Part shown: piece by piece, positions 18,406 through 26,916 of the stretch
How positions within the stretch are numbered: the stretch's first letter is position 1
Layout of the letters: every line of letters starts with the position of its first letter
Assembly: GCF_001648555.1 (NCBI RefSeq)
Contig: NZ_LQXM01000028.1
Location: 1 to 64,000 of the forward strand
Direction of reading: 5' to 3'
DNA: 64,000 nt
Source: Rossellomorea aquimaris TF-12
GTDB lineage: Bacteria > Bacillota > Bacilli > Bacillales > Bacillaceae_B
The notes under the pieces: model-generated
The model's input: the letters and a program-made list of their open reading frames with translations, nothing else
Told to the model about the DNA's origin: nothing
Databases searched by the model: none
Made by a program: the position numbers and the translations under genes

Positions 18406-18826
18406 TTTCTTCAACTCCTTCTTCCCTAATCAAATGCATGACCACACCTTTATATTTATTGGAATCCTTACCGTTTTTAATAAAACCAAAGGATTCAAAG
18501 CATCCCATTGATTTTTTAGTGCAAGCAGCTGTGATGGTCGTAACGTCAAATTTTTTAGCGTAATTCAACCTGTATTCAAATAGTTGTTTATATATTCCTT
18601 GGCGACGATAAGAGATCGCTACGTAATCGCTTTTGAAGATAGCCTTTTTATGTTTCTCCCTGATATAACAAGACACAAACCCTGCCAGTTCCCCATCAAC
18701 CACCGCACAGAACCAATCTGATCCTGCTATGTCATAGATCCTCATACCTTCTTTAGTGGCCATTTCAATAAGAGGAGAAAGTTCTTGAAATGTGGTTTTT
18801 TTTATTGTAATAATCACTTTCATCAC
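18386..18826 (-). CDS. GNAT family N-acetyltransferase, first gene of the Mur-ligase operon
   Basis: A 146-residue GNAT protein with VDGELAGFVSCYI (central strand), VAISYRRQGIYKQLFEYRL (acetyl-CoA motif RxxGxxxxL) and ACTKKSMGCFESFGFIKNG (C-terminal strand and helix). Its 3' end overlaps Mur-ligase copy 3, so it belongs to the same transcript. The ribosome binding site AAAAGG sits almost against the first codons; a GTG three codons downstream would have better spacing. On the minus strand a CATATAGTA hexamer-like -10 element (18861-18869) matches the sigma-K/sigma-E pattern, but no clear -35 accompanies it. It could acetylate an intermediate of the pathway. Confidence 0.8.
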   Translation of the reverse strand: MMKVIITIKKTTFQELSPLIEMATKEGMRIYDIAGSDWFCAVVDGELAGFVSCYIREKHKKAIFKSDYVAISYRRQGIYKQLFEYRLNYAKKFDVTTITAACTKKSMGCFESFGFIKNGKDSNKYKGVVMHLIREEGVEENEGNTS

Positions 18827-19008
18827 CTTTTACATATGACGTACTCTCATTCGTATGTACTACTATATGTACAAGTTCCTTCCTTTGAAACGGCTGAAGT
18901 CTCAATTTCAAAAAGGTGTGAACGCAATTTTTTTTCATAAAAAGGACATCCACACTGTCAAGCTTGTACCCTTTTGAATTAACTAAATAGAAAGGAGGTA
19001 TGAAATGA

Positions 19009-20985
19009 ATGGGTCAATCACAAATTTCTTACAATAAACTAGAAGCCCTCTTAAAGATGAAGTCAGAAAACAACCCCCATATGGAGTTAATTCCCATAGG
19101 AGAATCTACTAAAGGTAGAGTCATCTGGTGTCTTACTATTCACAAACAAGACCAACTTAAAAGGAAGACACCTGTTTTACTCACGGCTTCCTTACACGGA
19201 AATGAATCGACTGGGACGAGTGCTTTGCTGCGTTTTATTGAAAAAATGGAAGAGGAAAATGAGCTTTCTTTCGGGCTTTTGGAGGATTTGATTATTTATT
19301 GCATTGTTTGCTGTAATCCAGACGGCTATCAAGAAAAGACCCGCTTTAATGGAGAAGGTTTCGATCTTAACAGGGATTTCCTTACACAGTCTCAGCCAGA
19401 AACGGCAAGCATCGTAAAACTGATTGTCGAGAAAAAGCCAGTTGTCGTACTAGATCTCCATGGATATGTAAGCAAGAGCACTTCCTTTATTGGACTAATC
19501 GAACCAAGTGGCCCTCCACACAACTCTTCCTATGAATATGATTTATTCGTTAGGTGGGCTTTACCTCTTGCAGAACATATTGAATCATGTTTGGTTTCCA
19601 AACAGGACGAGTTCTCTTTAGAAGGTTTCAAAAACCATAAAGGGACGTGTATTCCATACCGAGATGGCACTAGAGGATGGGATGATTTTAGTCCTATTAC
19701 CTGTACCAACTATTCCATGCTACATGGTTCCATTGGGGTTACCCTTGAAACACCGAGCAAAACAGAGGATGGTGTAGAGTGGCATTTCCAATCCATCATC
19801 GCCGCCCTTCAATTTTCTGCAAAGCATCACAAAAAATTGGCAGAAAATCTCACAAAGTTCTACGATCGTGGAATAAACAGACATCATCCTACTCACCCTT
19901 CTTCCCATTTCCCAAGATACTTTGTCCTGACAGAGAAAAAAGAACTCCACTCATCTTTCTATTCATTAACACAGCATCTAGTGAAAAACGGAATAACCAC
20001 TTATATGACAGAAGAAGAATTTACAGATGGACATACTACTTATCCCAAAGGATCCGTTATTGTTCCCATGAACCAGTCTTTGTGTAATCTTGCTTATTGC
20101 TTTCTTTCAAAAGGTGAGAATGCATCTTCAAGCAAAGAAAAGATTTCAGAGTTCTGCTCTTGGAGTCTACCTTTACACTCGGGGGTAAACTGTTACACGA
20201 TTTTTCATTCCATACATGTAAAAGTGAAATTAGTAGAGAAAGAATTAACTCAAGAAGGGATGCCCCTGGAGTTTATAACAGGAGTAGACCATGATGTGAA
20301 AAAAATTGGTATTTTGGTTGATGAAGGGTTATTTCATAAGAAGGCACATGCGGGCTTAAAAATGGCACTAAAAGAGATGGAGATTCCTTTTATAGAACTA
20401 AAAGCGAAGGATTTATTGTCAGGAGAATCCTTATCTCCTATCGACATTCTTATTTATAACGGATATGAACACCTCTTCTACACTCCATCAGACATTAGGT
20501 CCACCTATGAAGAGCTTGTTCTTAACTCGAGACAACAACAGGAAATGTGTCAACAAACGATCCAGTCCTTTTTAAAAACAGGAGGAAAGATTATTGGAAT
20601 TGGAGCAGGTGCTGCCAAAGCTCTTACTACAACGTTAAAGGTTAGTCCCGTTAAGGTACACACGAGTGGGTGGAATGAGAATGCCCTATTAAACATTCAT
20701 TATGAAGAAAGTAATTTGACTCTTGGTTATGACAAAGATGATCTCGGATTTGTCTATCGTCCGGCTTGGTTTTCTAATGTAGAGAATATGAACGTAATAG
20801 CTTCCTATTCCAAAGATCCTGAGTCCCTACTATGTGGTTACTGGCCAAGTTTTGAAAAAGCTCAAGGTGCCCCAGCCATAGTCACAAACAAAACAGGAAA
20901 CCTTATACTCTTCGGGCTCGAAATTTGTTTCAGAGGGCATACAAAATATTTTTATCGATTGTTGTGGAATGCCATTTGTTTGTAA
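19009..20985 (+). CDS. M14-family zinc carboxypeptidase-like protein with C-terminal extension
   Basis: A 658-residue cytoplasmic-looking protein without signal peptide. Residues about 1-300 form an M14 metallopeptidase domain: zinc ligands His63 and Glu66 (SLHGNES), His151 (LDLHGY), substrate-binding NPDGY and GFDLNRDF, and the catalytic Glu247 (VTLETPS). Residues about 300-430 are unassigned. From about 430 a GIL-VDEG start, an ILIYNGYEHL segment and KIIGIGAGAAKAL resemble a class I glutamine-amidotransferase-like fold, as seen in some large M14 proteins. AAAGGAGG lies 10 bases before the ATG. Divergent from the Mur-ligase operon. It may trim or cross-link the product of the neighbouring ligases. 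Confidence 0.8.
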   Translation: MGQSQISYNKLEALLKMKSENNPHMELIPIGESTKGRVIWCLTIHKQDQLKRKTPVLLTASLHGNESTGTSALLRFIEKMEEENELSFGLLEDLIIYCIVCCNPDGYQEKTRFNGEGFDLNRDFLTQSQPETASIVKLIVEKKPVVVLDLHGYVSKSTSFIGLIEPSGPPHNSSYEYDLFVRWALPLAEHIESCLVSKQDEFSLEGFKNHKGTCIPYRDGTRGWDDFSPITCTNYSMLHGSIGVTLETPSKTEDGVEWHFQSIIAALQFSAKHHKKLAENLTKFYDRGINRHHPTHPSSHFPRYFVLTEKKELHSSFYSLTQHLVKNGITTYMTEEEFTDGHTTYPKGSVIVPMNQSLCNLAYCFLSKGENASSSKEKISEFCSWSLPLHSGVNCYTIFHSIHVKVKLVEKELTQEGMPLEFITGVDHDVKKIGILVDEGLFHKKAHAGLKMALKEMEIPFIELKAKDLLSGESLSPIDILIYNGYEHLFYTPSDIRSTYEELVLNSRQQQEMCQQTIQSFLKTGGKIIGIGAGAAKALTTTLKVSPVKVHTSGWNENALLNIHYEESNLTLGYDKDDLGFVYRPAWFSNVENMNVIASYSKDPESLLCGYWPSFEKAQGAPAIVTNKTGNLILFGLEICFRGHTKYFYRLLWNAICL

Positions 20986-21033
20986 TCTGTGTATTCAAAG
21001 GTTTTTTGAAAAAATGGACTATTTCAGAGAAGA

Positions 21034-21155
21034 CAGTAGTAGTTGATTTTCGCTGCAGGATGCTCACTTTCCGCGGGGCAAGCGGTGAGCATCCTCGTGG
21101 CAGTGCTCCTGAGGGAACTCACCTTCCTGCTATTCTACTCGTTTTTGATTGGAAA
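21034..21155. repeat. intergenic repeat element, family A (AGTAGTTGATTT ends)
   Basis: Begins AGTAGTAGTTGATTTTCGCT and continues GGATGCTCACTTTCCGCGGG, with GTGAGCATCCTCG and ACTCACCTTCCTGC inside. This resembles a GC-rich repeat common between Bacillus genes, as I recall it. A short fragment of the same end occurs at 25450-25479 and a degraded copy at 55601-55697. Confidence 0.65.
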
Positions 21156-21173
21156 CTATGAAACTGTTCGATT

Positions 21174-21269
21174 GGGGGGAACTGTGTAGACTCCTGCGAA
21201 AGTTGGGGCATGGAGAGCCCCGGAGGCTAGGCGGAACGCTAGCTGCAAGCGAAGCAGCTCCCCTCACCA
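21174..21269 (+). repeat. intergenic repeat element, family B, second copy
   Basis: Shares GGGGAACTGTGTAGACTCCTGC, AGCCCCGGAGGC and GAAGCAGCTCCCCTCACC modules with 8005-8118 in the same order and orientation. The 578-base gap between 20986 and 21564 is filled mainly by this element and the family A element next to it. Confidence 0.7.
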
Positions 21270-21564
21270 TCTGACACGTAACAGTTGACAGAGCCTGGGG
21301 CAGATCTCATGTTATAAAACAACGAACTTTACAAAAAGCCTTTCAGAAAAAAAGGCGCTTCTTCTAATACAAGAGTCGTTACCAAAAGTGGACTTCCATC
21401 ATTAACTAGTTAGGAAGATATTTTTCAAAAAAAGGCTATGTTAACGCTTATGGTTGATTTTCTAAGAGGATATGCTTAGGAGTCCGTTTTCCTACACTGA
21501 CAAAGTCTAGCATATCAATGAAAGGAACAGCATTAACAAACCGTTAAAAAAGGAGGTTAATCCT

Positions 21565-22608
21565 TTGATTCGTATAGGGATGCTTCATCATCGAAAACAC
21601 CCTGATAGCGTCATAAAAGCGTATGCATACGGAGCTATCGCGAAAGCAGAAGGAACTGAAATGGTTTACTTTTCCCCAAGTGGGGTTGATTTTAAAACGA
21701 AGACCATAACTGGATATATGTATAACGATGGAAAGTGGGAAGAAGTGACGACACCTTTTCCCCACGTCATTTACAATACAGGCAGTCCTGAAAAACTGGC
21801 TAAATCCAGTGACATCATTAATAAGTTAAAGAAAAAAATACCCTTTACCACTCATTCTATTGGAAATAAGATGGCTGTTTATCATCGTTTAAAAGAAGCT
21901 GGTGAACTAAAGCAATACTTAATTCCATCGGAGGTTTTAAAGGGAACACGACACTTTTTTTCCTTTTTAGATTCCTATCGAAAAATTGTCTTCAAGCCAG
22001 TAAATGGTCGAAAAGGACAAAGCATTGTATTTATCGAACGAGTTGGGAATGACTTTAGAGTATTAATTGACACCATTGAAGAGCAACTTTCTTATGATGA
22101 ATTAAGGAGCTTTATAGAAGAACATTTGCGACAAGAGGACTTTCTTGTTCAACCTTATATTAATTGCAGAACAAAGGGTGGCAACGTATATGATTTTCGC
22201 CTTCATGTTCAAAAAAATGGAGAAGGGAATTGGGTGATCACTTCGGTTTATCCAAGAATTGGCGCTCTCGGAACCATCGTCTCTAATATTAATAATGGGG
22301 GCTCAATGAATTACCTTGTTCCGTTTTTAAAACAAGAGTTTGGCGATGACTATTTCAATATTAAACGATACCTTGAACATTTTTCTTTGGTTCTGGCCCA
22401 TCATATGGATGATCTTCAACAGGAACACTATTCAGAATCGATTGATGAATTAGGAATTGATGTCGCCCTTGATGATATCGGGAAAATTTGGATTTATGAA
22501 GTGAACTGGCGTCCAGGTTGTCCCCCTACCTTCTACCTTGAAATGGATGTTGTTAAAAATACGATTCAGTACTGTATTTATTTAGCAAATGCTCATGTAA
22601 AAGCGTGA
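21565..22608 (+). CDS. YheC/YheD family ATP-grasp protein (spore coat associated)
   Basis: A 347-residue protein of the YheC/YheD family, whose Bacillus subtilis members are described as spore coat-associated. It begins IRIGMLHHRKHPDSVIKAYAYGAIAKAEG, contains HVIYNTGSPEKL, and then an ATP-grasp domain: IVFKPVNGRKGQSIVF (ATP-binding lysine and glycine loop), FLVQPYI, DFRLHVQ and IYEVNWRPGCPP (metal-binding Glu/Asn). ATP-grasp enzymes ligate carboxylates to amines or thiols. The TTG start follows AAAAAAGGAGG by 9 bases. The gene ends 14 bases before a Mur-ligase gene, so the two are probably one transcript. Confidence 0.85.
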   Translation: MIRIGMLHHRKHPDSVIKAYAYGAIAKAEGTEMVYFSPSGVDFKTKTITGYMYNDGKWEEVTTPFPHVIYNTGSPEKLAKSSDIINKLKKKIPFTTHSIGNKMAVYHRLKEAGELKQYLIPSEVLKGTRHFFSFLDSYRKIVFKPVNGRKGQSIVFIERVGNDFRVLIDTIEEQLSYDELRSFIEEHLRQEDFLVQPYINCRTKGGNVYDFRLHVQKNGEGNWVITSVYPRIGALGTIVSNINNGGSMNYLVPFLKQEFGDDYFNIKRYLEHFSLVLAHHMDDLQQEHYSESIDELGIDVALDDIGKIWIYEVNWRPGCPPTFYLEMDVVKNTIQYCIYLANAHVKA

Positions 22609-22622
22609 AAGGAGGAAACACG

Positions 22623-23729
22623 TTGAGTATTGACTATACCGTTGAAAGACCTATTATCGCCGTCACAGGAAGTGCCGGGAAAACAACAACCAAATCTTTT
22701 ATAGCTTCTATTTTACGGACTCGGTGGATTATTTTTGAATCAAGCGACTATTGGAATCGAACAGACCATACTGAAAAGCATCAAGAAGAGATCAATTTTA
22801 TTCACAGGGCAATCGTTCTTGAATATGGCATGGCTTACCCAGGAGTTATTGAAAAACATTGTAAAATCATTCAACCTAATATCGGTGCGATTACCAATAT
22901 AGGCATGGCACATGCCGGAAACTTTGATGGGAAAATCGAAGGAATTGCCGCTGCCAAGTCCGAGCTTATTAAAGGGATGTCTCCTGACGGTCATTTATTC
23001 TTAAATGGAGATGATACCCATTCAAAACTCCTTCATACTCAAAATTTTAAAGGAACGATTAAAACCATCAGTATCCACACTCCATCCCACTATCAAGCAA
23101 AAAATGTCCAATATTCCCTGGACGGAATCTCTTTTAAAATTAGGTTAGGAAATAAAGACCATACAATCTCTATTCCTTATCATGGAGAGTTTCACGTCTA
23201 TAATGCCCTTCTTGCCATTGCCGTTGCCGACCTTTTGGGCTTTACTCCACAAGAAATCATCCAAGGAATGAACGAAGTAAAGAAGCCTCGTCATCGCTTA
23301 GAGGTGTTTCATCTCCAACGTAGCATTACTCTTATTGATGACACAGTTCATGCATTCCCCGATGCTGTCAAAGGAGCTCTAGATGTCCTGGCAGAATTTG
23401 AAGGAAAGAAAAAGATAGCGGTCTTAGGATCAATGCCGGGCTTTGGAGATCAACACCAAGAAGTACACAAAGAAATTGGAAGATACGTTGTGAAGAACAA
23501 GATTGATTACTTATTCACATACGGAAATATTTCAAAAAATATTGGAGTTGGAGCTAGGGAGGCCGGGATGTTTAAAAATAAGATTTTCCATTTCCCTAGA
23601 ACTGCGATAGACCAACTCCACGCTAAACTTCTTGCAACAATTCAACCGAACTGGACCATCCTTGTAAAAGGAGCTAGTGGTTTAAAGATGGTCGATACAG
23701 TCGAGCATATTAGAAAAAATTTAACTTAA
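22623..23729 (+). CDS. short Mur ligase family protein lacking the N-terminal domain (copy 4)
   Basis: About 368 residues from a TTG at 22623, chosen because AAAGGAGG lies 7 bases upstream; a GTG at 22605 overlaps the preceding stop. The P-loop TGSAGKTTT is at residues 15-23, so the protein starts directly with the central ATPase domain and lacks the ~100-residue substrate domain of copies 1-3. LEYGMAYPGVIEKHC, TNIGMAHAGNF and IAAAKSELI (carbamylated Lys position) follow, then ITLIDDTVHAFPDAVKGAL and AVLGSMPGFGD. It is paired with the YheC/D ATP-grasp gene, a combination recalling cyanophycin synthetase, where an ATP-grasp and a Mur-ligase domain are fused. A terminator follows at once. Confidence 0.82.
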   Translation: MSIDYTVERPIIAVTGSAGKTTTKSFIASILRTRWIIFESSDYWNRTDHTEKHQEEINFIHRAIVLEYGMAYPGVIEKHCKIIQPNIGAITNIGMAHAGNFDGKIEGIAAAKSELIKGMSPDGHLFLNGDDTHSKLLHTQNFKGTIKTISIHTPSHYQAKNVQYSLDGISFKIRLGNKDHTISIPYHGEFHVYNALLAIAVADLLGFTPQEIIQGMNEVKKPRHRLEVFHLQRSITLIDDTVHAFPDAVKGALDVLAEFEGKKKIAVLGSMPGFGDQHQEVHKEIGRYVVKNKIDYLFTYGNISKNIGVGAREAGMFKNKIFHFPRTAIDQLHAKLLATIQPNWTILVKGASGLKMVDTVEHIRKNLT

Positions 23730-23731
23730 AA

Positions 23732-23767
23732 AAAGATCGGGAGGTAACAGCTTCCCGATCTTTTTTT
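23732..23767 (+). terminator. terminator of the YheC/D-Mur ligase operon
   Basis: Stem AAAGATCGGGA / TCCCGATCTTT with a GGTAACAGC-type loop and seven or more T, immediately after the stop codon. Confidence 0.85.
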
Positions 23768-23795
23768 AGCTTTGAAAACTAGTATGTACTTGATT

Positions 23796-23874
23796 GTGAG
23801 GGGAGCTGCTCCGCTTCCGGGGTCTAGGCACGCCCGTACTTCCCAATAAGTCTTCTCCGTTCCCCTCACCATCT
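23796..23874 (-). repeat. intergenic repeat element, family B, inverted copy
   Basis: The reverse complement reads AGATGGTGAGGGGAACGG ... AAGTACGGGCGTGC ... AGACCCCGGAAGC ... GCAGCTCCCCTCAC, matching 8005-8118 closely. Its ends GTGAGGGGA and TCCCCTCAC are perfect inverted repeats. Confidence 0.75.
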
Positions 23875-23949
23875 ATAAGAACATTAGTGACAAAAATCAA
23901 TTGATACAATACTGAAAGTACACAAGCAGAAAACTCTTAGAATACACCA

Positions 23950-25200
23950 TTACTTAATAACGGTTGTAATAGATTCCTCTGGGGATTCTTCAATCCAAAA
24001 TTGAATTTCAGAAGCTGCTTGTTTCGCGTTTGCTTCTGCCTCTTCTGCTGTATCACCTACGGCGGTTACATATGCATAACGATGTCCCATGGAGAGAGGT
24101 GGTGTGATAATGGAGCCCTTTCGTGGCTTCACGTACACTTCAGCTACTCCATTTGAAGACCTTGCTCTTTTTTTCCCTGTTACTTTCAATAAGGTACCTT
24201 CCTTTTCAACAGTCACATATTGCATATACACATGTTTTTTAAATTTTGGTTTTAATTCTGGCTTCTGACCCAAAGCCATTTTCAACGTTTGTTCTACCAG
24301 GTTAATTCCATATGCTGCTTTTATCATATTATTCATACCTGCACCCGAAATACGTGCATTGATTTCAATAAGCTTCCACTCATCCCCTTTTTGTCTAAGC
24401 TCCAAATGACAAGAGCCTGTCTCTAAACCATGCTTAGAGATAATCTCTTCTATCGATTTTTTTATTCCCTTCAGGAAGCATCTTTCAGGATTGAGTATCA
24501 GCTGATACCCCATAATGATAAAGCGACGATGAAAGTGAATGTCTTGCTTAATCACTGCCATAATATGAACGTTCCCCTGATAAACGACAACTTCAATAAG
24601 ATACTGAGGTTCAGGAACAAATTCTTCTAATAATATTGGAACATTTTCATATCTCTTGCTTAATGACTTATAAGATTTATGATAATCATTTAGAGTTTCT
24701 ATTTTATATACATCCTTAGATCCTGTGGATTGTGGAGATTTCATAATCAATGGTAGCTTTTTGACGATTTCATCCTCAAGAGCCACCTTTTCTTCTTTTG
24801 TATGGATGGTCCAATAGGAAGGAGACAGAGTTGAATCCTTCATGATGTGGCGAGAATGGATTTTATTTTGAATATTTTTCATTCCTTCAGTGGAAAAATG
24901 ATTCACACCAAACTCATCTGCCAATAAACAAGCAGTATAACTAAACGGATCAACATAGCTTATGATCGTCGTAACCTCTATTCCTTTAAAAAGGAGGGCT
25001 TTCACTTCTTTTCTCAATTCCCCTATGTCTTGAAGGTTACATAGTTTCATATAATGAACATCAGGAAACTCTTCACGTTTCGCAATAAAGTTAGGTCTTT
25101 CAGTAAACAATACGGTATAAAATCCGAGTCTCTCTGCCGTCTTAATTGCTTCCCTACTTGACCCTGATTTAGTCGTTTCAATAAAGATGATTGACTTCAT
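23950..25200 (-). CDS. ATP-grasp L-amino acid ligase-like protein (copy 1)
   Basis: A 416-residue ATP-grasp enzyme of the carboxylate-amine ligase type related to BacD/L-amino acid ligases, which make dipeptides from free amino acids. The N-terminal domain starts IIFIETTKSGSSREAIKTAE. The ATP-grasp core has LPLIMKSPQSTGSKDVYKI, VPILLEEFVPEPQYLIEVV, and EWKLIEINARISGAGMNNMI with Glu-x-Asn-x-Arg for metal and phosphate. The C-terminal ~80 residues (TLLKVTGKKRARSSNGVAEV onward) match the LAL_C2 type domain. It is divergent from a paralogue at 25635. Substrates are unknown; the context suggests a spore-surface peptide. Confidence 0.82.
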   Translation of the reverse strand: MKSIIFIETTKSGSSREAIKTAERLGFYTVLFTERPNFIAKREEFPDVHYMKLCNLQDIGELRKEVKALLFKGIEVTTIISYVDPFSYTACLLADEFGVNHFSTEGMKNIQNKIHSRHIMKDSTLSPSYWTIHTKEEKVALEDEIVKKLPLIMKSPQSTGSKDVYKIETLNDYHKSYKSLSKRYENVPILLEEFVPEPQYLIEVVVYQGNVHIMAVIKQDIHFHRRFIIMGYQLILNPERCFLKGIKKSIEEIISKHGLETGSCHLELRQKGDEWKLIEINARISGAGMNNMIKAAYGINLVEQTLKMALGQKPELKPKFKKHVYMQYVTVEKEGTLLKVTGKKRARSSNGVAEVYVKPRKGSIITPPLSMGHRYAYVTAVGDTAEEAEANAKQAASEIQFWIEESPEESITTVIK

Positions 25201-25449
25201 TCAAGGTACGCTCCTTCATATTAGTATTCAATATAAAAATCCCAATTGGTAACGAGCAATGCTTTACCGTACAGTTTATTCTCAGATACATCTGCTGGTG
25301 TAGGCTGATTCCTTGATGATTTCGCTTATTCTTTTCAAAGTCTGTTTACGTGCTATTGTTGTTATTCAACTAAATAAATAAGGCTTTTTTCGCAAAGATT
25401 GTTGTTTTATACTTAGTCTGTTAATGGTTCTGTCAACCAGTGTGTGCCA

Positions 25450-25479
25450 GGTGGTGAGCGGAAATCAACTACTACTCGC
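25450..25479 (-). repeat. fragment of repeat family A
   Basis: The reverse complement AGTAGTAGTTGATTTCCGCT matches the left end of the element at 21034, followed by CACC. It looks like a remnant after internal deletion, within the 434-base divergent gap between the two ligase genes, which otherwise shows no gene. Confidence 0.45.
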
Positions 25480-25567
25480 TTTATCAATAGCCACAAAGTT
25501 TACGAAAACAGACATAAATAAAAACCCAAAGTAAATAAAAAGAAACAATAGGGCTTTTATTGCCCAA

Positions 25568-25595
25568 ACTTCTCCTTTCCTTCATTCATATAGTA
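25568..25595 (+). promoter_or_regulatory. candidate sigma-K (mother-cell) promoter
   Basis: AC at 25568-25569, a 17-base spacer and CATATAGTA (25587-25595) fit the sigma-K pattern AC-N16/17-CATANNNTA. The start of the amino acid ligase gene lies about 40 bases downstream. Prediction from motif only. Confidence 0.45.
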
Positions 25596-25634
25596 TTAAC
25601 AGTGAATGACAGACTCGAAAGGAGCGAATGTTTC

Positions 25635-26837
25635 ATGAAAGAATGTATTATTTTCCTGGATTCCAATCGATCAGGCTCCTCTCGTGATGGAATTGAGGCT
25701 GGGAAAAAGCTTGGGTATACAACCATTCTGTTTACAAATCGAAAGAAATTCATTAGAGACAGAGAAAGCTTTACAGATGTCGATGAGATGTACTTTGTAA
25801 ATCTTTTAGATAAACAGGAAATAAAAGAGAATATTGACTCTATCATGAACAAAGGGAATAAAATCGCTTGTATTATCAGTTTTCTTGATGCCTATGTATA
25901 CACTGCAGCACGATTTTCAAACGAATATTGCCAATCATCTATCACATTAACTCCCATCACACTCTGTCTTAATAAATCTACCCTGCGCGAAAAGCTGAAA
26001 GATAAAGACTACACCCCTGAATTTAATCGCATTTCTTCTCCTTTCTCCATAAAAAAACTAAAAAGAATCTCTTTTCCATTGATATTAAAATCGCCTATCT
26101 CCAATGGATCAAAGGACGTTTATCTTATTCATGATGAAAAAGGATTAATACGAGGAATAGAACGAATGAAACGGAAAAAACCTTCTGCCCTTCTTATGGA
26201 AGAATATTTAGATGGACCTCAATACTTAATAGAAGTTGTCATCAAAGATGGAAAACCTACAGTTGTGGCTGTCGTCAAGCAAGAGGTTACACTGGACAAA
26301 CGCTTCATTGTGACTGGATACAGTGTTTCATCCGTTCATCATGACAAAGCACTTATTCAAACCATTCACCAACTCATGAAGGACCTTCATTTTAAAAACG
26401 GGACTTGTCATGTTGAGATGCGATTAGTTAATGGGGTATGGAAGTTAATCGAAATCAACCCCCGCATCTCAGGTAGTGCCATGAATAAGATGATTTATGA
26501 AGCCTTTGGAATTAGTTTGGTTGAAGAAACGTTACGAATCTATTTAAAAAAGCCCTTAAACATTACTAGAAAGTGGGAACGAACCGTTTACACTCACTAT
26601 ATGACTGTAAAAAGAGTAGGCAAGCTTTTAAAAGTAACAGGAAGAAACCGTGCTCAAAAAATAGAGGGAATTAAAGAGGTATTTATTAAGCCTAAAAAAG
26701 GCAAAATACTACGTCCCCCTACTTCAATGGGGCATCGCTATGGGTATGTGATGGCTATTGGAGATTCACTGGAGGAAGCAGAAATGAGGGCAAGAAAAGC
26801 TTCAAAGGAGATACGTTTTTATATGGAATTTCTTTAA
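25635..26837 (+). CDS. ATP-grasp L-amino acid ligase-like protein (copy 2)
   Basis: About 400 residues from the ATG at 25635, which follows AAAGGAG; an upstream in-frame start would add 25 residues that read through the promoter. It parallels copy 1: IIFLDSNRSGSSRDGIEAGK at the N terminus, FPLILKSPISNGSKDVYLI, SALLMEEYLDGPQYLIEVV, VWKLIEINPRISGSAMNKMI, and LLKVTGRNRAQKIEGIKEV starting the LAL_C2-like C-terminal domain. ATP and metal ligands are intact. A candidate sigma-K promoter lies upstream and a CotY/CotZ-like coat gene follows 79 bases downstream, supporting a sporulation role. Confidence 0.82.
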   Translation: MKECIIFLDSNRSGSSRDGIEAGKKLGYTTILFTNRKKFIRDRESFTDVDEMYFVNLLDKQEIKENIDSIMNKGNKIACIISFLDAYVYTAARFSNEYCQSSITLTPITLCLNKSTLREKLKDKDYTPEFNRISSPFSIKKLKRISFPLILKSPISNGSKDVYLIHDEKGLIRGIERMKRKKPSALLMEEYLDGPQYLIEVVIKDGKPTVVAVVKQEVTLDKRFIVTGYSVSSVHHDKALIQTIHQLMKDLHFKNGTCHVEMRLVNGVWKLIEINPRISGSAMNKMIYEAFGISLVEETLRIYLKKPLNITRKWERTVYTHYMTVKRVGKLLKVTGRNRAQKIEGIKEVFIKPKKGKILRPPTSMGHRYGYVMAIGDSLEEAEMRARKASKEIRFYMEFL

Positions 26838-26916
26838 TCCGTTATATATGCACTACACCAATCACCTAAAGAAAAATAAGATAGGAATAGGATGAAGGTG
26901 AAGGGAGGATTTTTTC

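Noticed and set aside
18861..18869. CATATAGTA as a sigma-K/sigma-E -10 for the GNAT-Mur ligase operon
   Set aside because: The -10 match is good, but no AC or ATA-type -35 lies at 16-17 bases, so it was not listed as a promoter.
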